Assembly: GCA_027080125.1 (NCBI GenBank)
Contig: JALWSW010000130.1
Span: 1 to 5,284, forward strand
Reading direction: 5' to 3'
Length of the DNA stretch: 5,284 bases
DNA from: Campylobacterales bacterium
GTDB lineage: Bacteria > Campylobacterota_A > Desulfurellia > JAADFJ01
Part shown: piece by piece, positions 1 to 5,284 of the stretch
How positions within the stretch are numbered: the stretch's first letter is position 1
Layout of the letters: each line of letters opens with the position of its first letter
Notes under the pieces: generated by a model
The model's database searches: none
Told to the model about the DNA's origin: nothing
What the model saw: the letters and a program-made list of their open reading frames with translations, nothing else
Position numbers and translations under genes: made by a program

Positions 1-103
1 TACTTGTAGTGCTTGATAGTTTCAATGTTTTCGCAAAGAGATTATTTCCTGTTGCCGATAACAGCAATGTTACCACAAACACCAAAACGAATCTTCTTGT
101 CAT
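1..103 (-). CDS. tupA: Tungstate ABC transporter substrate-binding protein TupA, N-terminal fragment (runs off left edge)
   Basis: An open frame begins at an ATG at 101-103 (minus strand) and stays open to the window edge, giving 34 residues. The N-terminus is a textbook Sec signal peptide: M-T-R-R, then a hydrophobic core (FVLVFVVTLLLSA), then a likely cleavage site after N-L-F-A. The mature part begins KTLKLSSTTS, which resembles the opening strand of TupA/WtpA-like tungstate-binding proteins (usually L-x-L-A-T-T-T-S), where the T-T-T-S segment helps bind the oxyanion. Here the motif reads S-T-T-S. A strong ribosome site (AAGGGGG, five bases upstream) and a consensus-like promoter support the start. 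The gene would deliver tungstate to a TupBC permease/ATPase expected to the left. It is divergent from the regulator at 295-1209 and near a Mo/W enzyme operon, which fits the assignment. Only 34 residues are visible, so a phosphate- or molybdate-type binding protein remains possible. Confidence 0.68.
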   Translation of the reverse strand, partial: MTRRFVLVFVVTLLLSATGNNLFAKTLKLSSTTS

Positions 104-108
104 ATTTA

Positions 109-115
109 CCCCCTT
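109..115 (-). promoter_or_regulatory. Ribosome binding site of tupA
   Basis: The minus strand reads AAGGGGG, then five bases, then the ATG at 103. This near-consensus Shine-Dalgarno sequence fixes the start of a gene of which only about 100 bases are in the window. Confidence 0.75.
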
Positions 116-133
116 AATAATATTGATATTTTA

Positions 134-161
134 AGTATAATCGAGAGCTATTTTTTGTCAA
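134..161 (-). promoter_or_regulatory. Sigma70-like promoter of tupA
   Basis: On the minus strand a perfect -35 box TTGACA (161-156) is followed after 16 bases by a -10 box TATACT (139-134). Transcription would begin near 127-128, giving a leader of about 25 bases that includes the AAGGGGG ribosome site. The call rests on motif match and position only. Confidence 0.6.
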
Positions 162-192
162 TATAGGTTATTATAAGTCTGAATTATTTTTA

Positions 193-209
193 TTAATTAT
201 TTAAATTAA
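193..209. promoter_or_regulatory. Candidate operator (inverted repeat) in the divergent promoter region
   Basis: TTAATT and AATTAA form 6-base inverted arms around a 5-base centre. The centre, near 201, lies almost exactly midway between the -35 box of tupA (156-161) and that of the regulator gene (243-248). A second, imperfect inverted pair overlaps it: GGTTA at 166-170 and TAACC at 207-211, matching 9 of 11 when extended inward. A regulator bound here could control both genes, including its own. The region is very AT-rich, so short palindromes arise easily by chance. No ModE-type box (CGnTATATA arms) was seen. Confidence 0.25.
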
Positions 210-242
210 CCAAAAATAACTTAAATGGGATACTTCATCTGA

Positions 243-270
243 TTGACTAAACAGGTTTCATGTTTATAGT
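243..270 (+). promoter_or_regulatory. Sigma70-like promoter of the HTH-PBP regulator gene
   Basis: A -35 box TTGACT (243-248) and a -10 box TATAGT (265-270) are separated by 16 bases. The predicted transcript would start near 277, just ahead of the ribosome site at 280-284, so the leader is very short. An overlapping TATAAA at 270-275 is too far from the -35 box to be the better choice. Confidence 0.55.
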
Positions 271-279
271 ATAAATATT

Positions 280-284
280 GGAGG
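280..284 (+). promoter_or_regulatory. Ribosome binding site of the regulator gene
   Basis: GGAGG lies ten bases before the ATG at 295. It is a full-strength core with slightly long spacing and supports that ATG as the start. Confidence 0.7.
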
Positions 285-294
285 AACATTTATC

Positions 295-1209
295 ATGAAT
301 AAGAAAAGTTTACTGAATACTCATGAGGTTGCCCAGCTTCTTGGCATAAATGACAAGATGGTATATGCGCTTATTTCTGATAAAGGGCTGCCTGCCACAA
401 AAATTACCGGAAAATGGCTTTTTCAGCGTCATCTGGTTGAACAATGGCTTGAAAACAAGATGATAAATTATCCCAGTTCCTGGCAATCGGAACCAGGCAA
501 CAACTTACTCGTTATACTGGGCAGCAACGATATCCTGTTGAACAAAATCATAGACCTATACAATAAAAGCAATTTCTTGCATCCTGCAGTCTTTGGCAAT
601 CTTGGAAGCCTCGGAGGCTTAAACGCTCTGAAGCAAAATCTGTGCCATATAGCATGCAGCCACCTAATTGAAGATAATGAAAAAGAATACAACTTTGAAT
701 ATGCTATCAAAACACTCGGCATCGAGCCGGCGGTGGTAAATTTTTGCACAAGAGAGCAAGGTCTTATAATAGCAAAAGGCAATCCAAAACATATATCTTC
801 ACTCAAAGATCTGACAAACAAAGATATTCGCATAATAAATCGCCCTTCAGGCACAGGCACAAGACTGCTGTTTGATAAACAGCTTCAAAAGGCAGGAATT
901 GATGCCGGCTTGCTAAACGGATATAAGAATGAAATCACCCGCCACATCGATGTTGGAATAGAAATATTATCCGGAAGAGCAGACGCCGGGATAGGCCTTA
1001 AAGCGGTGGCTGAACTTCTAAATCTGGAATTTATCCCGTTTGGCTGGGAACGCTTCGATTTTATTATTTTAAAAGAGCGCTTCTTTAACCGCGCAGTGCA
1101 GCGATTCCTCAGCCTGCTTCATGAGAGCTCATTTCGCAAAATGGCAGGCTCATTTAAGGGTTATCGCATCGATATGTGTGGTAAAGCGGTTTTTCCCGAC
1201 AATTCTTAA
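295..1209 (+). CDS. HTH (excisionase/MerR-like) transcriptional regulator with PBP-like ligand domain; probable tungstate/molybdate sensor
   Basis: The protein has 304 residues in two parts. Residues about 5-55 form an excisionase-type winged helix-turn-helix (LLNTHEVAQLLGI, then MVYALISDKGLPA, then G-K-W-L-F and L-V-E-Q-W-L). Residues about 70-290 resemble the PBP-like domain found fused to such HTHs: a GNLGSLGGLNAL segment (101-111), E-Q-G-L-I-I-A-K-G-N-P (154-164), the phosphate-loop-like N-R-P-S-G-T-G-T-R (182-190), and G-R-A-D-A-G-I-G (227-234) followed by F-I-P-F-G-W-E-R-F-D (246-255). It has no signal peptide, so it should be cytoplasmic and sense an imported oxyanion. It is divergent from the tupA-like gene and converges on fdhE with 13 bases between stops. 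The family is commonly annotated as molybdate- or tungstate-related. The ligand and whether it represses or activates are inferred from position; the domain layout is visible. It differs from ModE, which carries molybdopterin-binding-like (TOBE) domains. Confidence 0.85.
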   Translation: MNKKSLLNTHEVAQLLGINDKMVYALISDKGLPATKITGKWLFQRHLVEQWLENKMINYPSSWQSEPGNNLLVILGSNDILLNKIIDLYNKSNFLHPAVFGNLGSLGGLNALKQNLCHIACSHLIEDNEKEYNFEYAIKTLGIEPAVVNFCTREQGLIIAKGNPKHISSLKDLTNKDIRIINRPSGTGTRLLFDKQLQKAGIDAGLLNGYKNEITRHIDVGIEILSGRADAGIGLKAVAELLNLEFIPFGWERFDFIILKERFFNRAVQRFLSLLHESSFRKMAGSFKGYRIDMCGKAVFPDNS

Positions 1210-1222
1210 CGCAATTGATGCT

Positions 1223-1987
1223 CTATCTATCTTCTATTCTTAATATCGACAGATTGGCTCGTTCAACTATCGGATTAAAATCTCCTATCTTCTCTCTCAT
1301 ATCAACAACAGGAAGCAGTCCGCTGCAGCGCTTGCAGCGATATATTCTTTTGTCGTCTTTAAGATAGATTTCGATATCCTCCGGTTTGTCCGCTCGGCAG
1401 ATGCTGCAGCCTCCCCTGGTATATCTCCACTGCATATCGCATCTTGAGCATACAAGCATTCTTGCGCCACTGGTGTTTAAATAGCCGACATCAGCGGTTG
1501 CCCCGCAAACAGGACACAGATTACTCCGATAATTTTCTTTTACATTCGAACTTATGCGATAGCCATAGCGTTTTCTGAACAAAATCAACATCGGTCTATA
1601 GGTTTTATTAAGCAAAAAAAGCAAAATCTGATCAGGCTCATCTATCATATTTTCTTTTAGAAACAGTTCTGAGGCGGCTTTGAATTTGCTATAGGACATC
1701 TCCTTTTTCTTTCTTATCTGATTGGCGATTACCGGCTCCAGTTGCATAAGCAGATCTGCTGTTTTTTTGAAATACAGGAAATGTTCTTTGTCAATAGAAA
1801 AATCCAGATTTTTTATGAGAGGAAATGCAAACAGCTTGACATTGCTGAAATGAAGCATTCTAGATTTTCTTATTCTTTTTATCTCATCCTGCTGGGCTCT
1901 GTAAAAGGCAAAGGTAAGATGATAAACCTTGGCCGTCTCAGGATTTTTACCCAAGACGGCCAGAGTCTCCTCGGTTAAATCGGACAA
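1223..1987 (-). CDS. fdhE: Formate dehydrogenase accessory protein FdhE
   Basis: FdhE is a cytoplasmic factor needed for active formate dehydrogenase; it binds the catalytic subunit before export. The 254-residue protein has a helical N-terminal part and a C-terminal zinc-ribbon/rubredoxin-like part with four CxxC pairs: C158/C161 (CPVCG), C180/C183 (CSRCDMQW), C194/C197 (CSIC) and C218/C221 (CKRC). The order CPVCG, then C-x-x-C-x-x-x-W, then C-S-x-C matches FdhE. It is shorter than Escherichia coli FdhE (about 309 residues), mainly through a shorter N-terminus and C-terminal tail. It is last in the operon. The start is a TTG at 1985-1987, one codon after the nrfD stop; no ATG occurs in frame before residue 43, and AGGGG at 1996-2000 gives an eight-base spacing. 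A later start, such as the TTG at residue 12, cannot be excluded. Confidence 0.85.
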   Translation of the reverse strand: MSDLTEETLAVLGKNPETAKVYHLTFAFYRAQQDEIKRIRKSRMLHFSNVKLFAFPLIKNLDFSIDKEHFLYFKKTADLLMQLEPVIANQIRKKKEMSYSKFKAASELFLKENMIDEPDQILLFLLNKTYRPMLILFRKRYGYRISSNVKENYRSNLCPVCGATADVGYLNTSGARMLVCSRCDMQWRYTRGGCSICRADKPEDIEIYLKDDKRIYRCKRCSGLLPVVDMREKIGDFNPIVERANLSILRIEDR

Positions 1988-1990
1988 CCG

Positions 1991-2776
1991 CTATACCCCT
2001 GCAAAAACAATCAGGTAACGCAGCGCAAGTCCCCCGAAAACGACCATCAATCCTGTTGCGGCAATATTAATTTTGTCCGATTTTATCTCAAGATAGATAG
2101 GAGCGGCAATACCCAAAATCAAAACACCAACCCAGAATGCTCCGATATATTTGCCAACAACCATATTCAAGGCTGCAGCAGGAGTAGCTGCAAAACTCCA
2201 AAGAACAAACAAAATCAAGATTATCAGCTCCAGAATACCATATATTTTGCCTACCTCATTGAGAACGCTGCTGTATTGACTGCCAATTTTAGACAAAGAA
2301 AGAGCTGCCGCTCCTGTAGTAAAAGCGGATGCAAGAAACAGCCACGGAAGCAGCAATGTATTTGACCACAGCGGTATTGCGCTTATGGTAAGCAAAACCC
2401 CAACATAGCTTGCAGTAAGCGCCGCTCCAACAGCAGCAAGAAAAGCTGCACCTTTTGATTTGCTCAATGCCGTTATAAACATCAGAAATGCTGTTATGGC
2501 TATCAACCATGAACCTATCCACATTGCCGAGGTTAATCTGAAAACAACAAACAGATGCCAGAATCTGTCCGGGTTGCCAAGATCAACCAGCAGCAAAAAC
2601 GAACCTAATATCAATGTTATAACACCCATCCAGCTCGCCTTTCTCAAAAGCCCAGGCGCATCGGCTTTTTTGTCTATATAATAGGCTGTCAAGAATCCGC
2701 CAGCTCCGATTCCTGCAAGCCATAAATAAAGAACAATCCAGAAATTCCAGTGTCCCAAAATTATCGGTCCGCTCAT
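1991..2776 (-). CDS. nrfD: NrfD/PsrC-type membrane subunit of formate dehydrogenase (quinone-interacting)
   Basis: The 261-residue integral membrane protein has about eight hydrophobic helices, roughly at 10-34, 48-66, 82-104, 109-131, 140-161, 179-196, 208-229 and 236-259. The family signature V-D-L-G-N-P-D-R-F-W-H-L (64-75) follows helix 2, as in NrfD and PsrC. In these complexes the subunit anchors the iron-sulfur subunit and exchanges electrons with menaquinone or ubiquinone without haem. Here it takes the place of the cytochrome b (FdnI/FdoI) of the Escherichia coli enzymes. The ATG at 2774-2776 overlaps the fdhB stop as ATGA, and AAGGAGG lies four bases upstream. An upstream extension of the frame to 2869 lies inside fdhB and encodes a charged, unlikely N-terminus. 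The protein is short for the family, whose PsrC-like members are often 300-400 residues with more helices. The symbol is a family name; fdhC would also be reasonable. Confidence 0.88.
   Translation of the reverse strand: MSGPIILGHWNFWIVLYLWLAGIGAGGFLTAYYIDKKADAPGLLRKASWMGVITLILGSFLLLVDLGNPDRFWHLFVVFRLTSAMWIGSWLIAITAFLMFITALSKSKGAAFLAAVGAALTASYVGVLLTISAIPLWSNTLLLPWLFLASAFTTGAAALSLSKIGSQYSSVLNEVGKIYGILELIILILFVLWSFAATPAAALNMVVGKYIGAFWVGVLILGIAAPIYLEIKSDKINIAATGLMVVFGGLALRYLIVFAGV
1996..2000 (-). promoter_or_regulatory. Ribosome binding site supporting the TTG start of fdhE
   Basis: The minus strand reads AGGGG, eight bases before the TTG at 1987. It sits in the last codons of the membrane-subunit gene. 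With no nearby ATG in frame, it is the main support for this start and suggests translational coupling to the upstream gene. Confidence 0.5.
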
Positions 2777-3546
2777 TTTTCCTCCTTTTTGGCGTTCATT
2801 CGTCTGTTTACCGCCCAAGCAATCGGCAAAGTAGCCATAACTGCGGCTGCGGCAACTCCGCTGCCCCAATCAGTAGCAATCTGCGTGCCTGTTCCCTTAG
2901 GCTTGGATGGCATTCCGTATGCCTCAGGCTCATCAAGAAGAATGTTTATAACATGCTGCCCCGAAAGTTCTTTATCGCCATATATTCTTGCTTTGGAAAA
3001 CCCCTGCCCTTTAAGTTTGGCGATACGCGCCTTTGCTTTGCCTATCATCTTGTCTCTATCGCCAAATTCCAACGCAGAGTCCGGACATGATTTAACGCAT
3101 GCAGGTTGGTAGCCGTTCTGAACCCGGTCAACGCAAAATGTGCATTTTTCCACAACACCGAGTTTTTCGTTAAATCGCGGAACCTCATACGGGCAAGCCT
3201 GGACGCAATATCTGCATCCGATACACCAATCAGTATCAACCACAACATAATTGTTGTTTACATGAGCCATAGCTCCGGTTGGACAGACCGATACACATGG
3301 AGCATCTGTGCAGTGAAGGCATGAGTTTCTTCCGAAAAACCAGAACGGGTCATTGTTTTGTTTTGTGCCTTCACGAAAGGTTATTCTTAGCCATGTCTGA
3401 GATGACAGATGAGCCGGATTTTCATAGCTCCCTCTGTTTTCGGTGATCTCAGCCTCTCTATCATTCCATTGCTTACAACTTACCTGGCATGACCGGCAAG
3501 CTATACATTTGCTCGAATCAAAATAGATCGCATAATTTGTGCTCAT
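2773..3546 (-). CDS. fdhB: Formate dehydrogenase iron-sulfur (beta) subunit
   Basis: The 257-residue protein carries electrons from FdhA to the membrane subunit. It has all sixteen cysteines for four 4Fe-4S clusters: C14/C17/C20/C24 (CIACRSCQVSC), C76/C79/C84/C88 (CLHCTDAPCVSVCPTGA), C108/C111/C114/C118 (CIGCRYCVQACPY) and C135/C138/C150/C154 (CTFC, then CVKSCP). After the ferredoxin domain comes an L-D-E-P-E-A-Y-G linker and one hydrophobic helix (about 228-246) followed by positive residues. This resembles the C-terminal anchor of FdnH/FdoH. There is no signal peptide, so it would be co-exported with FdhA by the Tat route, as known for the family. The ATG at 3544-3546 is one base after the fdhA stop, with GGAGGG five bases upstream. 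A TTG ten codons earlier inside fdhA keeps the frame open but lacks support. Confidence 0.93.
   Translation of the reverse strand: MSTNYAIYFDSSKCIACRSCQVSCKQWNDREAEITENRGSYENPAHLSSQTWLRITFREGTKQNNDPFWFFGRNSCLHCTDAPCVSVCPTGAMAHVNNNYVVVDTDWCIGCRYCVQACPYEVPRFNEKLGVVEKCTFCVDRVQNGYQPACVKSCPDSALEFGDRDKMIGKAKARIAKLKGQGFSKARIYGDKELSGQHVINILLDEPEAYGMPSKPKGTGTQIATDWGSGVAAAAVMATLPIAWAVNRRMNAKKEEK
2781..2787 (-). promoter_or_regulatory. Ribosome binding site of the NrfD-like gene
   Basis: AAGGAGG on the minus strand, four bases before the ATG at 2776 and inside the end of fdhB. It decides between this ATG and the longer open frame that starts at 2869. Confidence 0.8.
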
Positions 3547-3547
3547 C

Positions 3548-5284
3548 TTATCCCTCCAGTTTCCTGAGATCTCCAAGAAATGCCTTATACTCAGGAATCA
3601 TTGTGTTTGCATCACCAATATTGGGAGTCAAAAGATTTGCCGAATCACCGGTCACCAAGCCTTTGTATCCGAAACTCCAGAGCAGTCCTGCCGGATGAAC
3701 GGTTTTACCCATAATCTTTAGAGGATGTATCCTGTCGGTCACTATGGCAACCGCTTTAACCTTACCTCTTGCGCCTACAATTTCACAGAGCGAACCGTTT
3801 CTGATGCCTCTTTTTTTGGCAATCTCTTTATCCATCTCAACAAATACATTGGGCTGGCATTCGGCAAGCCAATCCACATTTCTACTCATCTGACCGCTCA
3901 AATAATGCTCGGTTACCCTGTATGTAGTTAACACGACAGGATACTTATCAAAGTCTCCATGAATATCGATGCCCGGAGTTGCCCAGATTTTACATGCCGG
4001 ATTAATCTGAGCTTCACCAAACGGATTTTTTACGGGCGATTCGTATGGCTCGTAATGCTCCGGTAAAGGACCATCAGCTAATCCTTTTGCAAACTCCCTG
4101 CCATAGCCTTCATTGAGCATAATAAACGGATGTATGGCATTAGGCGGTGAACCTCCGTCAGGTACATCTCCTATCCATTTCGAACCGTTCCATTTGATTA
4201 CCCATTTTTGAGAATTAAGCGGCTGACCGTTTAGATCAACGCTTGCCCTGTTATACAAAACCCTTCTGTTTACAGGCCAGTTCCATGCCCAGTTCGAATA
4301 TGTGCCGATTTTTGCAGGATGATGATCAACATCATCACGTCTTGCCATCATATTGCCCTTTTCCGTCCAGCTTCCGGCATAAAGCCAGTTTCCGCATGCG
4401 GTGCTGCCGTCATCTTTTAGTTTGGTAAAGCTTGATACCAGCTTGCCGGTTCTGATGTCAAAACCGTTTATCTCTTTGGCGATTTCCTCAGGTAACTGTT
4501 CGGTTGCAACATTCCACCATGAAAGATTAAGCACCGGATCCGGATAGCTGCCGCCTTCTGAATATAGCTTCTTGAGGCGCTTGACAAGTTCGGTATAGAC
4601 CCAGAGTTCATCTCTTACATTTCCTGGACCATCGGTTATTTTATTTTTCCATTGCGCCCATCTTCCAGTATTGGTAAAGCTTCCGTTTTTTTCGACCCAT
4701 ACCGTGTTGGGAAGAAGAAAGACCTCCGTTTTAATCTTTTTAGGATCTGCTCCGGGACGATTCCAGAAGCTTGCCGTTTCGGTGTCGAATATCTCAAGAA
4801 CCGCAAGCCAATCCAAATTATCCATTGCTTCTCTTGCAGGACCAGCATTAGAAGCGCTCACAGCCGGATTTTCACCCATCACCAAAAATCCTTTGATAAC
4901 ATTCTGATACATTGCCTCAAACATTGCTATATGGGAGTAATTTGATCCATCATCAGGAATGCCGTTTTTATGAGGTCCGAGTTTGGGAAGATAGTGATAG
5001 CTTGTTTTTGGATCGATGTTGCGCCACCATGCTACAAGCTGGCTTGTAAGATATTTGCCGTAGTTTTTCCACCAGTTGAGGCTTTTAGGATCATGATTTT
5101 CAGGAGTTTTGTCTTTGATTCTCGCATCCAGGGTTCTCTCTTCGCGTTTGGGAAGTCCTATATAGCCTGGAAGATCATGAAAAAGCAGACCATGGTCGGT
5201 TGAACCTTGAACATTGCCGTGACCTCTGAGAGCGTTTACTCCGCCTCCGGCTACACCTATATTGCCAAGCAAAAGTTGGATAAC
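3548..5284 (-). CDS. fdhA: Formate dehydrogenase catalytic (alpha) subunit, bis-MGD molybdenum/tungsten enzyme, C-terminal fragment (runs off right edge)
   Basis: This is the formate-oxidising subunit. The 578 visible residues begin inside the protein at VIQLLLGNIGVAGGGVNALR, a conserved cofactor-proximal segment that continues R-G-H-G-N-V-Q-G-S-T-D. Other FdnG/FdoG-like blocks follow: G-E-N-P-A-V-S (about 137-143), F-D-T-E-T-A-S-F-W (166-174), G-S-F-T-N-T-G-R (201-208), S-T-A-C-G-N-W-L-Y-A-G (294-304), Y-S-N-W-A-W-N-W-P-V-N-R-R-V-L-Y-N-R-A-S (329-348) and the C-terminal molydopterin-binding domain from about 440 (TTYRVTEH at 453-460, L-T-P-N-I-G-D-A-N near 552-560). These match the long, about 1,000-residue, Tat-exported class, so about 420-440 residues are missing. 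The missing part includes the N-terminal 4Fe-4S cluster and the Cys or Sec metal ligand. A TTG at 5272 is internal, not the start. Mo versus W use cannot be read from this part; the neighbouring tungstate importer hints at W. Confidence 0.93.
   Translation of the reverse strand, partial: VIQLLLGNIGVAGGGVNALRGHGNVQGSTDHGLLFHDLPGYIGLPKREERTLDARIKDKTPENHDPKSLNWWKNYGKYLTSQLVAWWRNIDPKTSYHYLPKLGPHKNGIPDDGSNYSHIAMFEAMYQNVIKGFLVMGENPAVSASNAGPAREAMDNLDWLAVLEIFDTETASFWNRPGADPKKIKTEVFLLPNTVWVEKNGSFTNTGRWAQWKNKITDGPGNVRDELWVYTELVKRLKKLYSEGGSYPDPVLNLSWWNVATEQLPEEIAKEINGFDIRTGKLVSSFTKLKDDGSTACGNWLYAGSWTEKGNMMARRDDVDHHPAKIGTYSNWAWNWPVNRRVLYNRASVDLNGQPLNSQKWVIKWNGSKWIGDVPDGGSPPNAIHPFIMLNEGYGREFAKGLADGPLPEHYEPYESPVKNPFGEAQINPACKIWATPGIDIHGDFDKYPVVLTTYRVTEHYLSGQMSRNVDWLAECQPNVFVEMDKEIAKKRGIRNGSLCEIVGARGKVKAVAIVTDRIHPLKIMGKTVHPAGLLWSFGYKGLVTGDSANLLTPNIGDANTMIPEYKAFLGDLRKLEG
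3552..3557 (-). promoter_or_regulatory. Ribosome binding site of fdhB
   Basis: GGAGGG on the minus strand, five bases before the ATG at 3546 and within the last codons of fdhA. It supports MSTNYAIYF as the N-terminus over the TTG at 3576. Confidence 0.8.

Noticed and set aside
104..294. Molybdenum-cofactor riboswitch or ModE box in the divergent promoter region
   Set aside because: Both predicted leaders are only about 18-25 bases, too short for a riboswitch, and no ModE-like CGnTATATA arms are present.
468..860. 130-codon open frame on the minus strand inside the regulator gene
   Set aside because: It lies fully within a gene with a clear domain structure, has no ribosome site that I can see, and its translation resembles no family. 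It is a shadow.
1202..1243. Direct repeat ATTCTTAA at 1202-1209 and 1236-1243
   Set aside because: Eight AT-rich bases, one copy at each gene end, without other symmetry; likely chance.
1742..1978. 78-codon plus-strand frame opposite fdhE
   Set aside because: It is antisense to the conserved fdhE frame, with no promoter or recognisable product.
2777..2869. N-terminal extension of the membrane-subunit gene
   Set aside because: The extra 31 residues overlap fdhB coding sequence and are basic and cysteine-containing with no family resemblance; the ATG at 2776 has an ideal ribosome site and an ATGA overlap.
3547..3576. Ten-codon extension of fdhB to a TTG
   Set aside because: It would overlap the end of fdhA, and the ATG at 3546 has GGAGGG at five bases and gives the usual N-terminal length before the first cluster.

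Overview
The window comes from an anaerobic, probably Gram-negative bacterium with AT-rich intergenic DNA. It holds a tungsten or molybdenum formate dehydrogenase operon next to the start of a tungstate importer, with a one-component regulator between them. The secreted binding protein with a classic signal peptide, the membrane-bound formate dehydrogenase and FdhE suggest something like a Desulfobacterota or Nitrospirota-type anaerobe. The sequence alone does not fix the taxon.

Layout from left to right. Positions 1-103 (minus) hold the first 34 codons of a secreted protein whose mature N-terminus looks like the tungstate-binding protein TupA; the rest lies off the left edge. Positions 104-294 are an AT-rich divergent promoter region, with one sigma70-like promoter for each direction and an inverted repeat midway between them. 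Positions 295-1209 (plus) encode a helix-turn-helix protein fused to a periplasmic-binding-protein-like ligand domain. Thirteen bases later, tail to tail, lies the end of a minus-strand operon that reads right to left: fdhA (3548 to beyond 5284, catalytic subunit, N-terminus off the window), fdhB (2773-3546, four-cluster iron-sulfur subunit with a C-terminal membrane anchor), an NrfD/PsrC-type membrane subunit (1991-2776) and fdhE (1223-1987, maturation factor). These four genes are packed with gaps or overlaps of -4 to +3 bases and each downstream gene has its own Shine-Dalgarno sequence.

How they work together (inference from families): the Tup system imports tungstate, which is built into the bis-MGD cofactor of FdhA. 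FdhE helps mature the enzyme. FdhA oxidises formate, FdhB carries electrons along its 4Fe-4S clusters, and the NrfD-like subunit passes them to the quinone pool. The HTH-PBP protein is well placed to sense tungstate or molybdate and control tupA, itself, and possibly the fdh operon. No mobile element, CRISPR array, tRNA or rRNA is visible. The families are known ones; the notable part is the combination of metal uptake, metal sensor and metal enzyme in one short locus.
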